64,000 nucleotides of DNA, from NCBI RefSeq assembly GCF_029626265.1, contig NZ_JARUBN010000001.1, positions 4,216,001 through 4,280,000 of the forward strand, read 5' to 3'. Positions within the stretch are counted from its first letter, which is position 1. Each line of letters opens with the position of its first letter. The notes under the pieces were generated by a model. The model did no database searches and had not been told where the DNA came from. It worked only from the letters and a program-made list of their open reading frames with translations. This stretch comes from Micromonospora sp. WMMD1102 (GTDB lineage: Bacteria > Actinomycetota > Actinomycetes > Mycobacteriales > Micromonosporaceae). This document shows, in pieces, positions 8,915 to 18,268 of this stretch. Position numbers and translations under genes: made by a program.

Positions 8915-10555
8915 ATGTTCCAACGAGCCCGGCGCCGAGCAGCGGTGGTAGCTGCCGGCGCGCTCACCCTATCGCTCGTCGCCTGCGGCAGTGGCGACGA
9001 GTCGGATGCCGAGGACCTGTCGGCGAACCGGGCCGGCGCGATGGCCGAACTCGGCGTCAACCAGCAGTTCAAGGCGACCGAACCGGTGAAGTTCTCCATT
9101 CTCTACAACAACCACCCGAACTACCCCTACAAGGCCGACTGGATGTTCTGGTCCGAGCTGAACAAGCGGACCAACGTCACGCTCGAACCGGTCTCGGTGC
9201 CACTGAGCGACTACGAGCAGAAGCGCAGCCTGCTGATCGGTGCCGGCGACGCGCCGATGATCATCCCGAAGACGTACCCGAGTTCCGAGGACACCTTCGT
9301 CTCCTCCGGCGCCATCCTGCCGGTCAGCGACTACCTCGACCTGATGCCGAACTTCAAGGACAAGATCGAGAAGTGGAACCTGGCCCCTGAGATCAACCAG
9401 CGGCGCCAGGCGGACGGCAAGTTCTACCTGCTGCCCGGGGTGCACGAGAAGCCCTGGCACGACTACTCGCTGGCGATCCGGACCGACATCCTCAAAGAGC
9501 TGAACCTGGAGATCCCGAAGACCTGGGACGAGCTCTACACGGTGCTCAAGGCGATGAAGGCGAAGTACCCGAACACCTTCCCCTTCTCCGACCGGTGGAG
9601 CCAGCCGAACCCGGCCGGCAACCTGCTGAACATCCTCGCCGCGTCGTACGGGATGGAGGGCGCCGGCTGGAACTTCCAGCACGTGAGCTGGGACGCGAAC
9701 GCCAAGAAGCTCTTCTACACCGGCGCCAGCGAGAACTACCGGCAGATGCTGACCTACCTGAACAAGTTGGTGAAGGAAGGGCTGCTCGACCCGGAGAGCT
9801 TCACCCAGACCGACGACAACGCCCGGCAGAAGCTGGCGAACGGCAAGTCGTTCGTGATCGGCAGCAACGCGCAGACGCTGGACAACGACTACCGGCCGGA
9901 CCTGGCGAAGACGCTGCCGAACGCGACGCTCACCAAGATCCCGCTGCCGGTCGGCCCGGCCGGTGAGATCAACCCGGCTTCCCGGCTGGAGAACGGCATC
10001 ATGATCTCCAAGAAGGCCCGGGACAGCAAGAACTTCGTCGCGATGATGCAGTTCATCGACTGGCTGTTCTACTCCGACGCCGGCCAGGAGTTCGCCCGGC
10101 TGGGCGTGGAGGGAACCACCTTCACCAAGGACGCCGCCGGCAAGTACACCCTCACCCCGGACGTCCGGATGATCGCGATCAACCCGAAGGCACCGAAGCA
10201 CCTCCAGAAGGACTTCGGCTTCGCCAACGGCGTCTTCGCCTACGGCGGCAAGCCCGAGCTGGTGCAGTCCTTCTTCTCCGCGGAGGAGCAGGAGTTCCAG
10301 AAGGTGATGAACGCCCGGACCCCACGGCCGGTGATGCCGCCGTACCCGTTCACCGACGAGGAACGCGAGCAGATCTCGCTCTGGGCGACGCCGCTGAAGG
10401 ACTTCGTCTACCAGGCGACGCTCCAGTTCATCCTCGGGCAGCGGGACCTCGCCCAGTGGGACGCCTACCTGACCGAACTCAAGGGCAAGAACATGGACGC
10501 CTACATGGAGAAGGTCCAGGAGGCGTACGAGCGGTACCAGAAGGAACACGGCTGA
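8915..10555 (+). CDS. Extracellular solute-binding lipoprotein
   Basis: 546 residues. A signal peptide ends in the lipobox LVAC (Cys about residue 26), so the mature protein is lipid-anchored outside the membrane. The large size (over 500 residues) and the motif SILYNNHPNYPYKADWMFW match LplA/YtcQ proteins that bind oligosaccharides rather than monosaccharides. ATG at 8915 follows GAAAGGAAG. A strong hairpin follows the gene. Its substrate is inferred to be aldouronic acids from the downstream GH67 gene. Confidence 0.92.
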   Translation: MFQRARRRAAVVAAGALTLSLVACGSGDESDAEDLSANRAGAMAELGVNQQFKATEPVKFSILYNNHPNYPYKADWMFWSELNKRTNVTLEPVSVPLSDYEQKRSLLIGAGDAPMIIPKTYPSSEDTFVSSGAILPVSDYLDLMPNFKDKIEKWNLAPEINQRRQADGKFYLLPGVHEKPWHDYSLAIRTDILKELNLEIPKTWDELYTVLKAMKAKYPNTFPFSDRWSQPNPAGNLLNILAASYGMEGAGWNFQHVSWDANAKKLFYTGASENYRQMLTYLNKLVKEGLLDPESFTQTDDNARQKLANGKSFVIGSNAQTLDNDYRPDLAKTLPNATLTKIPLPVGPAGEINPASRLENGIMISKKARDSKNFVAMMQFIDWLFYSDAGQEFARLGVEGTTFTKDAAGKYTLTPDVRMIAINPKAPKHLQKDFGFANGVFAYGGKPELVQSFFSAEEQEFQKVMNARTPRPVMPPYPFTDEEREQISLWATPLKDFVYQATLQFILGQRDLAQWDAYLTELKGKNMDAYMEKVQEAYERYQKEHG

Positions 10556-10559
10556 GGCG

Positions 10560-10601
10560 TCCGGTCCGGTCGTGCCCCGTCACGGGCACGGCCGGACCGG
10601 A
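10560..10601 (+). terminator. Intercistronic stem-loop after the binding-protein gene
   Basis: An 18-bp stem with one G-U pair and loop CGTCAC, arms 10560-10577 and 10584-10601, without a T run. Such stems after binding-protein genes usually protect the upstream mRNA and damp downstream expression, which would explain higher binding-protein levels. A second GC-rich stem follows at about 10617-10655. Confidence 0.55.
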
Positions 10602-10734
10602 GGTCGGCGCAGCGGCCCGCCCGCATCGGCAGCGGGGCGGGCGGGTCGCGCAACACGGAACAGAGGACCACCAGCATGCACGATCCCGTACCGGCCGCCC
10701 GGCCCTACCCCGACGGACGCGGGAGGCAGCCGGC

Positions 10735-11424
10735 ATGAACGACAACGCACGGGTCGGCGCCCGGTTCGGCACCGGGCCGCTCTCCCGGGTCATGGCACTG
10801 GTCTACAGCCTGCTGGTGGTGGAGCTGCTGCTGGTCCTGACCACCCTGCCCGGGCTGGTCCCGCTCTTCCTGCTGGACCGGCACGCCAGCAACCTTCCGT
10901 TGGTCGCGCTCTGCGCGCTGCCGCTCGGCCCGGCACTGTCCGCCGCGCTCTACGCGCTGCGCCACCACCGCCCGGACCTGACCGACCTGAACCCGGCGAC
11001 GCTGTTCTGGCGCGGCTACCGGGCCAACGCCCTGGGCGTACTGGCGATCTGGGTGCCCTGGCTCGCCTGGTTGACGATCGTCGCGCTGAACCTGAGCTAC
11101 TTCGGCGCGGCCGGGGTGCCCGGCTGGTGGCGGGTGCCGCTGCTGCTGATCGCGCTCGGCGCCACCCTGTGGCTCGGGAACGCCCTGGTGATCACCTCGC
11201 TGTTCCGCTTCCGGGTCCGGGACGTCGCCCGGCTGGCGCTGCACTTCCTCGGGTACGCCCCGGGGGTGACGCTCGGCAACGTCTGCCTGCTGGTGGTGGC
11301 GGCCGGCATCGTCTGGGTCACCTCGGAGGCGGTCCTCGGGCTGCTGGGCTCGGTGCTGGTGCTGGCCCTGCTCCGCAACAGCCGCCCGCTGGTCGGCAAG
11401 GTCGAGAAGGAGTTCACCGCGTGA
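10735..11424 (+). CDS. YesL-like (DUF624) membrane protein
   Basis: 229 residues with about five hydrophobic segments (for example ALVYSLLVVELLLVLTTLPG and LGNALVITSLF). GGGAGG lies 8 bases before ATG. DUF624/YesL proteins recur in pectin and xylan oligosaccharide operons next to LplB/YtcP transporters; the molecular role is unknown. Overlaps the GH42 start by four bases (GTGA). Confidence 0.75.
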   Translation: MNDNARVGARFGTGPLSRVMALVYSLLVVELLLVLTTLPGLVPLFLLDRHASNLPLVALCALPLGPALSAALYALRHHRPDLTDLNPATLFWRGYRANALGVLAIWVPWLAWLTIVALNLSYFGAAGVPGWWRVPLLLIALGATLWLGNALVITSLFRFRVRDVARLALHFLGYAPGVTLGNVCLLVVAAGIVWVTSEAVLGLLGSVLVLALLRNSRPLVGKVEKEFTA

Positions 11425-13544
11425 GCCTGCCGAGCGTCCCGAAGATCGCCTTCGGCGGGGACTACAACCCGGAGCAGTGGCCCGAGGAGGTCTGGAAGCA
11501 GGACTACCGGCTCTTCGACGCCGCCCGGATCGACACGGTCACCCTCGGCGTCTTCGACTGGGCGCTGCTCCAGCCCGCCCCGGACCGCTACGACTTCACC
11601 CTGCTGGACCGGATCGTCGAGCGGGCCGGCGCGCAGCGCCGGCGAATCTGCCTGGCCACCGCCACCGGAGCACATCCGGCCTGGCTGGCGAAGGCACATC
11701 CGGAGGTGACCCGGACGGACTTCGAGGGGCGCCGGCACCGGTACGGGCAGCGGCACAACTCCTGCCCCAGCTCCCCCGTCTTCCGTCGACTCTCCACCGA
11801 ACTGGCTCGCCGGATCGCCCGCCGGTACGCCGGCAGCCCGGCGGTAATCGCCTGGCACGTCGGCAACGAGTACGGCGGCGCCTGCTACTGCGACCTCTGC
11901 GCCGCCGGCTTCCGGGCCTGGCTGCGCGACCGGTACGGCAGCCTCGACGCGCTCAACGCGGCCTGGTACACCACCTTCTGGTCGCACACCTTCACCGACT
12001 GGGACGAGATCGAGCCGCCGTCGGCGCTGACCGAGCACTGGCGCGGGCCGAACCACACCGCCTTCCAGGGCATCACCCTCGACTACCTGCGCTTCATGTC
12101 CGAGGCGATGCTTGCCAACTTCACCGACGAGAAGGCGGCGATCCGCGAGTCGAGCCCGGACGTCCCGGTCACCACCAACTTCATGGGGATGTACCGGCCG
12201 ATCGACTACCATCGCTGGGCACCGCACCTCGACTTCGCCTCCTGGGACAACTACCCGCCGGACGACAACTCCCCGGCCTGGATGGCGCTGAACCACGACC
12301 TGATGCGCGGGCTCAAGGACGGCCAGCCGTTCTGGCTGATGGAGCAGACCCCGAGCCACACCGCGGCCCGGGACGTCAACCCGGTCAAGCGGCCCGGGGT
12401 GATGCGGCTGTGGAGCTGGCAGGCGGTGGCGCACGGCGCCGACGCGGTCCTCTTCTTCCAGCTGCGCGCCTCCCGGGGCGCCTGCGAGAAATACCACGGC
12501 GCGGTCATCGGGCACGCCGGGCGGGACGACACCCGGGTCTTCCGCGAGGTGGCCGAACTCGGCGCCGAACTGGACCGGCTCGGCCCGACGACGCTGGGCG
12601 CCCGCACGCCGGCCCGGGTCGCCCTGCTCTTCGACTGGGACAGCTGGTGGGCGCTGGAGATCTCCGACGGCCCGTCGCGGCTGCTGCGCTACCAGCAGAT
12701 CGTGCACGCGTACTACAGGGCGCTCTGGACGGCCGGCGTCGACGTCGACGTCGTACCGGTGACCGCCGACCTCACCGGCTGTCAGGTGGTGGTCGCGCCG
12801 GCACTGCACATGCTCAAGGGTGACCTGGCGCAGCGGCTGGCGGCGGTGGCGCAGCGCGGCGGTTCGGTGCTCACCACCTTCCTGTCCGGCCGGGTCGACG
12901 AGGACGACAACGCGTTCCTGGCCGACGTGCCCGGACCGCTCGGCCCGCTGCTGGGAATCCGGGTCGACGAGTGGGACGCCCGCCCGCCCGAGGTGGTGAA
13001 CCCGGTACGCCTGCACGACGCCGAGGCAGGAGCAGCCGGTGCCGGCGGAGGCGACGGCGGCGAGGTCGAGGTCGAGTCGCGGCTGCTCTTCGAGCTGGTG
13101 ACCCCGCAGGGTGCCGAGGTGCTCGGCACCTACCAGGCGGACTTCTACGCCGGCACCCCGGCGGTGACCCGGAACAGTCACGGTGCCGGCCACGGCTGGT
13201 ACGTCGCCGCCGGCCTCGACCAGCCGGGAGTGGACTGGGTGGTACGGCGGGTGCTGGAGCGGCACGACCTGCTCGGCCCGTACGCGGAACTGCCCGAGCT
13301 GGAGTCGACGGTGCGGGTCGCCCCGGACGGGACACGGCTGCGGTTCCTACTCAACCACGGCGCCGAGCCGGTCGAGACGACCGCGTACGCCGCCGGCACC
13401 GACCTGCTCGGCGGAGAGCGGATCGAGGTCGGCCAGCCGATCCGGCTCGCCCCGACGGGAGTGCTGGTGCTGCGCGAGGACGCCACCGGGCCGGCCGGTC
13501 GACAGGTGACCGGCTCACCGGCAGACCGGGAAGGAACACCGTGA
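11421..13544 (+). CDS. GH42 beta-galactosidase
   Basis: 707 residues. The TIM barrel starts at FGGDYNPEQWPEEVW; the acid/base Glu is in WHVGNEYGG (about residue 150) and the nucleophile Glu in PFWLMEQTPS (about 313). NEYGGACYCDLC carries three of the four Cys that bind Zn in many GH42 enzymes. Trimerisation and beta domains follow (LFDWDSWWALEISDGPSRLL near 400). No signal peptide, so it acts in the cytosol on imported oligosaccharides. GTG at 11421 overlaps the YesL stop, and its own stop overlaps the GH67 start. A GH42 beside GH67 is less usual than GH43 or GH10; it may remove terminal galactose from decorated xylan side chains, or alpha-arabinopyranose residues. Confidence 0.93.
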   Translation: MSLPSVPKIAFGGDYNPEQWPEEVWKQDYRLFDAARIDTVTLGVFDWALLQPAPDRYDFTLLDRIVERAGAQRRRICLATATGAHPAWLAKAHPEVTRTDFEGRRHRYGQRHNSCPSSPVFRRLSTELARRIARRYAGSPAVIAWHVGNEYGGACYCDLCAAGFRAWLRDRYGSLDALNAAWYTTFWSHTFTDWDEIEPPSALTEHWRGPNHTAFQGITLDYLRFMSEAMLANFTDEKAAIRESSPDVPVTTNFMGMYRPIDYHRWAPHLDFASWDNYPPDDNSPAWMALNHDLMRGLKDGQPFWLMEQTPSHTAARDVNPVKRPGVMRLWSWQAVAHGADAVLFFQLRASRGACEKYHGAVIGHAGRDDTRVFREVAELGAELDRLGPTTLGARTPARVALLFDWDSWWALEISDGPSRLLRYQQIVHAYYRALWTAGVDVDVVPVTADLTGCQVVVAPALHMLKGDLAQRLAAVAQRGGSVLTTFLSGRVDEDDNAFLADVPGPLGPLLGIRVDEWDARPPEVVNPVRLHDAEAGAAGAGGGDGGEVEVESRLLFELVTPQGAEVLGTYQADFYAGTPAVTRNSHGAGHGWYVAAGLDQPGVDWVVRRVLERHDLLGPYAELPELESTVRVAPDGTRLRFLLNHGAEPVETTAYAAGTDLLGGERIEVGQPIRLAPTGVLVLREDATGPAGRQVTGSPADREGTP

Positions 13545-15754
13545 ACACCGCCGAGCTTGCGCCCGTACACCCGGCGTGGTTGCCGCCGGAGGCGTTCCGG
13601 GCGACAGGTGGCCGCCGGACCCTGGTCTGCGGCGAGGGCATGCTGGTGGCGACGGTGCACGACGAGGTGGCCCGGGCCTGCGCCCGGTACGGCGGCACGA
13701 TCACCCGGCACCCCGGCGTCGACGGGGGCGGACCGTACGACCTGGTCTTCGTGCTCGGGTCGGCCGGGACGCTGCCGGCCGGGACGCTGCCGGCCGGCGT
13801 GTCGGAGGCAGTCGCGGACGCGGTGGCGGCGGCGGTCCGCGAACCGGGGCCGGACGAGCACGGGTACACGGCCGGGGACGGGCTCGGGCCGGAGGGTTTC
13901 GCGCTGGTCCGTCGGCACGGCGTGACGGTGGTGCTGGCCGACGAGCCGGCCGGGCTGCTCTACGGGCTGTTCGAGGTGGTCCGGCTCGGCGCGGCGGCGT
14001 TCGGCGCCGACCGCCCGGCACGGCGGCACCGGCCGGCGATGCGGCTGCGGCTGGTCAGCCACTGGGACAACGTCGACGTGCACCCGAGGATGGGGCAGGT
14101 CGAGCGGGGTTACGCCGGCGGCTCGATCTTCTGGCGGGACGGTGCGCCGCGGCACGACGCCGAGCGGGTACGCGGCTACGCCCGGCTGCTGGCCGCCTGC
14201 GGCTTCAACGCGATGACGGTGAACAACGTCAACGTGCACGGTACGGCGACCCGGCTGCTGACCGACCGGCTCGACGACGTCGCCGAGATCGCCGAACTGG
14301 TCCGCCCGTACGGGATCCGGGTGCACCTGTCGGTGAACTTCGCCGCGCCGGTCGCGCTCGGCGAGCTGCCGACCGCCGACCCGCTGGACGGGGACGTGCG
14401 GGCCTGGTGGGCCAAGGCCGCCCGGCGGCTGCACGAGACGATCCCGGACTTCGGCGGGTTCATGGTGAAGGCCGACTCCGAGGGGCAGCCCGGCCCGGAC
14501 CGGTACGGGCGCAGCCACGCCGACGGCGCGAACATGCTCGCCGACGCCCTGGCACCGTACGGCGGGGTGGTGCACTGGCGGGCCTTCGTCTACAACCACC
14601 ACCAGGACTGGCGGGACCGCTCCGTCGACCGGGCCCGGGCAGCGTACGACCACTTCACGCCCTTCGACGGCCAGTTCCGGGAGAACGTGATCCTCCAGGT
14701 GAAGCACGGGCCGATGGACTTCCAGGTCCGCGAGCCGGTCTCACCGGTCCTCGCCGCGATGCCGGGCACCCGGCTGGCCGTGGAGGTGCAGGCGACCCAG
14801 GAGTACACCGGGCAGCAGCGGCACGTCTGCTATCTCGGCCCGTCCTGGAGCGAGGTGCTGCGGTTCGCGCCCTGGGGGGAGGGCGGCCCGACGGTCGCCT
14901 CGGTGGTCGCCGGCACGACCGGCCACGGCACGCCGACACCCCCGACCGGCGACTCCCCTACCGGCGACTCCCCGACCGGCGGCGACCTGCCGGGGGCGTC
15001 GGCCGGGGGTGGGCTGGTGGTGGTCTCCAACGTCGGCGACGACCACTACTGGACCGGGCACCCGCTCGCCCAGGCGAACCTGTACGCCGCCGGCCGGCTC
15101 GGCTGGGCCCCCGACCTCGACCCGGTGGCCGTACTCGACGAGTGGATCGAACTCACCTTCACGCCGTCGGGGACCGGCGATCCGGAGCTGCTGCGCGGGA
15201 CGCTGCACGCGCTGCTGGACGACTCGTGGCACACCTACGAGCGGTACACGGCGCCGCTCGGGGTCGGCTTCATGGTCCGGCCGAACACCCACTACGGGCC
15301 GGACGTGGACGGCTACGAGTACTCGCGCTGGGGCACCTACCACTACGCCGACCGGGACGGCGTCGGGGCGGACCGGACCCGGGCCACCGGAACGGGGTTC
15401 ACCGGCCAGTACCCGCAGCCCTGGGCGGACCGCTACGAATCGCTGGAGCGGTGCCCGGACGAGCTGCTGCTCTTCTTCCACCACGTGCCGTACCAGCACG
15501 TGCTGCACAGCGGGTCGACGGTGATCCAGCACATCTACGACAGCCGCTTCGCCGGGGCGGAGGAGGTGGCCGGGATGGTCCGGCGGTGGGCCGGGATCGC
15601 CGGCTCGGGTCTGGTCGACCCGGCCCTGCACGCCCGGGTGACCGAGCGGCTCGCCGAGCAGTCGCGCTCCGCCGAGGAGTGGCGCGACAAGGTGAACAGC
15701 TATTTCCTCCGCAAGTCCGGGGTACCGGACGCGCACGACCGACCGATTTACTGA
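13541..15754 (+). CDS. GH67 alpha-glucuronidase
   Basis: 737 residues, close to the family norm. The N-terminal domain (about 1-150) is followed by the barrel with RLVSHWDNVDVHPRMGQVER, then FNAMTVNNVNV, MVKADSEGQPGPDRYGRSHA (conserved Glu/Asp loop) and HWRAFVYNHHQDW. It releases 4-O-methylglucuronate from the non-reducing end of aldouronic acids. No signal peptide, so it is cytosolic. Two in-frame short tandem repeats are visible: AGTLP twice near residue 80, and an insert of PTGDS units at about 466-480 inside the catalytic region, encoded by 15-base repeats at 14941-14982. GTG at 13541 overlaps the GH42 stop. Confidence 0.93.
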   Translation: MNTAELAPVHPAWLPPEAFRATGGRRTLVCGEGMLVATVHDEVARACARYGGTITRHPGVDGGGPYDLVFVLGSAGTLPAGTLPAGVSEAVADAVAAAVREPGPDEHGYTAGDGLGPEGFALVRRHGVTVVLADEPAGLLYGLFEVVRLGAAAFGADRPARRHRPAMRLRLVSHWDNVDVHPRMGQVERGYAGGSIFWRDGAPRHDAERVRGYARLLAACGFNAMTVNNVNVHGTATRLLTDRLDDVAEIAELVRPYGIRVHLSVNFAAPVALGELPTADPLDGDVRAWWAKAARRLHETIPDFGGFMVKADSEGQPGPDRYGRSHADGANMLADALAPYGGVVHWRAFVYNHHQDWRDRSVDRARAAYDHFTPFDGQFRENVILQVKHGPMDFQVREPVSPVLAAMPGTRLAVEVQATQEYTGQQRHVCYLGPSWSEVLRFAPWGEGGPTVASVVAGTTGHGTPTPPTGDSPTGDSPTGGDLPGASAGGGLVVVSNVGDDHYWTGHPLAQANLYAAGRLGWAPDLDPVAVLDEWIELTFTPSGTGDPELLRGTLHALLDDSWHTYERYTAPLGVGFMVRPNTHYGPDVDGYEYSRWGTYHYADRDGVGADRTRATGTGFTGQYPQPWADRYESLERCPDELLLFFHHVPYQHVLHSGSTVIQHIYDSRFAGAEEVAGMVRRWAGIAGSGLVDPALHARVTERLAEQSRSAEEWRDKVNSYFLRKSGVPDAHDRPIY

Positions 15755-15758
15755 CGCA

Positions 15759-15786
15759 CCCGGCCGGCGATCGACCGCCGGCCGGG
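15759..15786. terminator. Hairpin at the end of the sugar operon
   Basis: CCCGGCCGGCG, loop ATCGAC, CGCCGGCCGGG: an 11-bp perfect stem five bases after the GH67 stop. There is no T run, which is common in actinomycetes. It lies between convergent genes. Confidence 0.55.
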
Positions 15787-15875
15787 CCATCTGGTCGGTG
15801 CGGACGCGTCCGCGTCCGCCGGCTCAGGCGGGTGGGGCGTCGTCCGACGCGCACCCGCCTCCGGAGGCGCGCCGG

Positions 15876-16940
15876 TCAGCCGCCGCTGACCGGGTGGAAC
15901 GGGTCGACCGAGTGCCGGGCCTTCGCCGTCCGGTTGGTGACGGTGGCGATCGAGTCGAACATGACCCGGCCCAGCGCCGCGTGCGCCTGCACCGCCGGAT
16001 GCGTCGCACCGTAGTTGTCCAGGTCGCCCAGGGAGTCGGCGAACATCGCGTACGTCAGCGTCGGCGCGCCGGCCGCGTCGAACATGATCCCGGCCTCGTG
16101 CCGGGCCGCGCCCAGCTCGTCGTAGTCCGCGCCGTACTTCGTGGCGATCCGGCTGCGCTCGGCCGACGACATGTTGCGGCGCACCCCGTCGTGGTAGCCG
16201 TTGATCCAACGCAGGATGCCGAGCAGGAAGTTGGCCGACTTCGGCGTGACGATCGTCTTGTTCGCCAGCCGCCACAGCAGGTCGTGGGTCTCCCGGGGCG
16301 TGGTGACGCCGAGGAAGAACCGGTTCGGGTTGGCGACCGGCTCGACCCGGGTGTGCGTGAAGCCCTTGGCGGCGAGGATCTCGTTGATCTCCAGCGCCGG
16401 AACCACCCGCCCGCACATCCGGACGGCGGTGTTGTCCGAGACGAGCAGCATCGCGGTGAGGAAGTTGGCGACCGTGACGTCGTCACCCCAGACGGTGTGC
16501 AGGAAGTAGATGCCGGTGCCGCCGAGGATGATGTCGGCGGTGAGGTCGAGCTTCTGGTCGAGCCGGAGCTCGCCACGGTCGATCTTGTCCATCACCGCCA
16601 CCGCGACCGCGAGCTTCTGCACGCTGTAGCCGTGGGTCACCTTGTCGACGTCGTCCGCCACGACTGTCTCCAGGGTGCCGGCGGAGTTGACCATCGCGAT
16701 GTGCGAGTGCCACACCCCACGGGCCCGGGCCTTCTGCGCGGCGTACGCCTGACGGATCGTGGCCTGCGCGGTGCCGGTCGGCCCCAGCGGCCCCGCCGGC
16801 GCGCCCGGTCCGGACACCGGTGCCCGGCCGACCGCCACCGTCGCCGGTGGTGCGGCGGCAGCGGGCTGACCCGTCGCCACCAGTGCGGCCGCCGCCGCCC
16901 CCATCCCGATCGCCGCCCGGCGGCTGACGCTCTCCGACAC
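15876..16940 (-). CDS. Tat-exported class-A beta-lactamase-like serine hydrolase
   Basis: 354 residues. The start SRRAAIGMGAAAAALVATG is a twin-arginine signal with an Ala-rich cleavage region. The SxxK motif is SVQK (about residue 105) and the second-loop motif SDN is in LLVSDNTAVRMC (about 168); a clear KTG triad is not visible, and EAGIMF takes its approximate place. The fold is that of penicillin-recognising serine hydrolases; lactamase activity is not assured. Convergent with the sugar operon and divergent from the NYN gene. Confidence 0.8.
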   Translation of the reverse strand: MSESVSRRAAIGMGAAAAALVATGQPAAAAPPATVAVGRAPVSGPGAPAGPLGPTGTAQATIRQAYAAQKARARGVWHSHIAMVNSAGTLETVVADDVDKVTHGYSVQKLAVAVAVMDKIDRGELRLDQKLDLTADIILGGTGIYFLHTVWGDDVTVANFLTAMLLVSDNTAVRMCGRVVPALEINEILAAKGFTHTRVEPVANPNRFFLGVTTPRETHDLLWRLANKTIVTPKSANFLLGILRWINGYHDGVRRNMSSAERSRIATKYGADYDELGAARHEAGIMFDAAGAPTLTYAMFADSLGDLDNYGATHPAVQAHAALGRVMFDSIATVTNRTAKARHSVDPFHPVSGG

Positions 16941-17097
16941 CGTTGCCCCCCATGATCCATCGACGAACTACCGGGGGCGAGCGTACCGATCGTGATTTCC
17001 GGTAACAACCCGGACGGGGACGCGTACCAGCGCCGGCCGGCCCGACGCACCGATGCGCAACGGCCCGGAACGCCTCGCCGGGCGTAGGCTGAACCGC

Positions 17098-18192
17098 GTG
17101 GATCAAGAAGACCGGATTGCCCTCTTCCTCGACTACGAGAACCTGGCGCTGGGCGCCCGGGACCACCTCGGCGGCCTGGGCTTCGACTTCCGACCGATCG
17201 CCGACGCGCTGGCCGAGCGCGGCCGGGTGGTGGTCCGCCGGGCGTACGCCGACTGGTCGTTCTTCGGCGAGGACCGCCGGATGCTCACCCGGTCACACGT
17301 CGAGCTGATCGAGATCCCGCAGCGGATGGGGGCGAGCCGCAAGAACGCCGCCGACATCAAGATGGCGGTCGACGCGGTGGAACTCGCCTTCGAACGCGGA
17401 TACCTGTCCACCTTCGTGATCTGCACCGGCGACAGCGACTTCACCCCGCTGGTGCACAAACTCCGCGAACTCAACAAGCGGGTGATCGGCGTCGGCGTGG
17501 AGAAGTCCACCTCGGCGCTGCTGCCGCCGGCCTGCGACGAGTTCCTCTACTACGACCGGCTCGAAGGGGTGGACATCCCGTCGACCCGCCCCCGCCGGGG
17601 CCGTCCGGCCCGGCCCACCGGCCCGGAGGCGCCGCAGGTCGAGCCGGACCAGCAGGTCGAGCCGGGACCGGAGGCCGCACAGGGGGTCGAGGAGCCGGTA
17701 CGCGACGTCGACACCCTCGCCGAACTGGTCGCGCAGACCGTGGCGGGGTTGCAGGGCAGCTCGGGCGGGGAGGTCACCGCCTCGACGCTCAAGCGCACCC
17801 TGCTGCGCAAGGACCCGACGTTCAGCGAGTCCGACTACGGGTTCCGGGCCTTCGGCGAGCTGCTCCGGCACCTCGCCGAACACAACGTGGTCGAGCTGAC
17901 CGAGGGCCCGGCCAAGGGCGACCCGGGAGTGTCACTGCCCGAGCACGGCGACCGGGAGGTGGCGTTCGGGCTGCTCCGTACCGTGCTCCTCGACCTGGCC
18001 GGCGCGGACGGCCCGGTGGCGCTCTCCGGGCTGAAGAACCAGCTCCGCCGGGCCCGCCCGGACTTCAGCGAGAAGAAGCTCGGCTACCGCAGCTTCCTCC
18101 AGTTCTGCAAGGCGGCCGCCACCGGCGGCGCGGTCGAGCTGCGGTGGAGCCCGGAGACCGACGACTACCTGCTCACCGCGCGCCCCGGGTGA
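17098..18192 (+). CDS. NYN-domain protein with two LOTUS/OST-HTH domains
   Basis: 364 residues. The N-terminal NYN (PIN-like nuclease) domain has the acidic residues in LFLDYENLALG (Asp12-Asn15 region), DIKMAVDAVELA and ICTGDSDFTPLV. A linker follows at about 160-205, then two OST-HTH/LOTUS modules (about 215-265, with LKRTLLRKDPTFSESDYGF, and 285-360, with LKNQLRRARPDFSEKKLGY). NYN proteins cut RNA, and LOTUS domains bind RNA or G-rich structures, so a small RNA-processing or silencing nuclease is likely. GTG at 17098 is chosen because the domain starts at once; the longer GTG/ATG options upstream add non-conserved residues. Confidence 0.88.
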   Translation: MDQEDRIALFLDYENLALGARDHLGGLGFDFRPIADALAERGRVVVRRAYADWSFFGEDRRMLTRSHVELIEIPQRMGASRKNAADIKMAVDAVELAFERGYLSTFVICTGDSDFTPLVHKLRELNKRVIGVGVEKSTSALLPPACDEFLYYDRLEGVDIPSTRPRRGRPARPTGPEAPQVEPDQQVEPGPEAAQGVEEPVRDVDTLAELVAQTVAGLQGSSGGEVTASTLKRTLLRKDPTFSESDYGFRAFGELLRHLAEHNVVELTEGPAKGDPGVSLPEHGDREVAFGLLRTVLLDLAGADGPVALSGLKNQLRRARPDFSEKKLGYRSFLQFCKAAATGGAVELRWSPETDDYLLTARPG

Positions 18193-18268
18193 CGTCCCGG
18201 ACCACCCCGCGCGCCGGGTACGCCGCCGGCCGGGGCCGGGCCGGCGGCTGCCGATAGTGTCTTGGCCC

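Noticed and set aside
15876..16940. True beta-lactamase resistance gene
   Set aside because: SxxK and SDN are present but no KTG motif or class A omega-loop Glu can be seen, so only a serine-hydrolase call is made.
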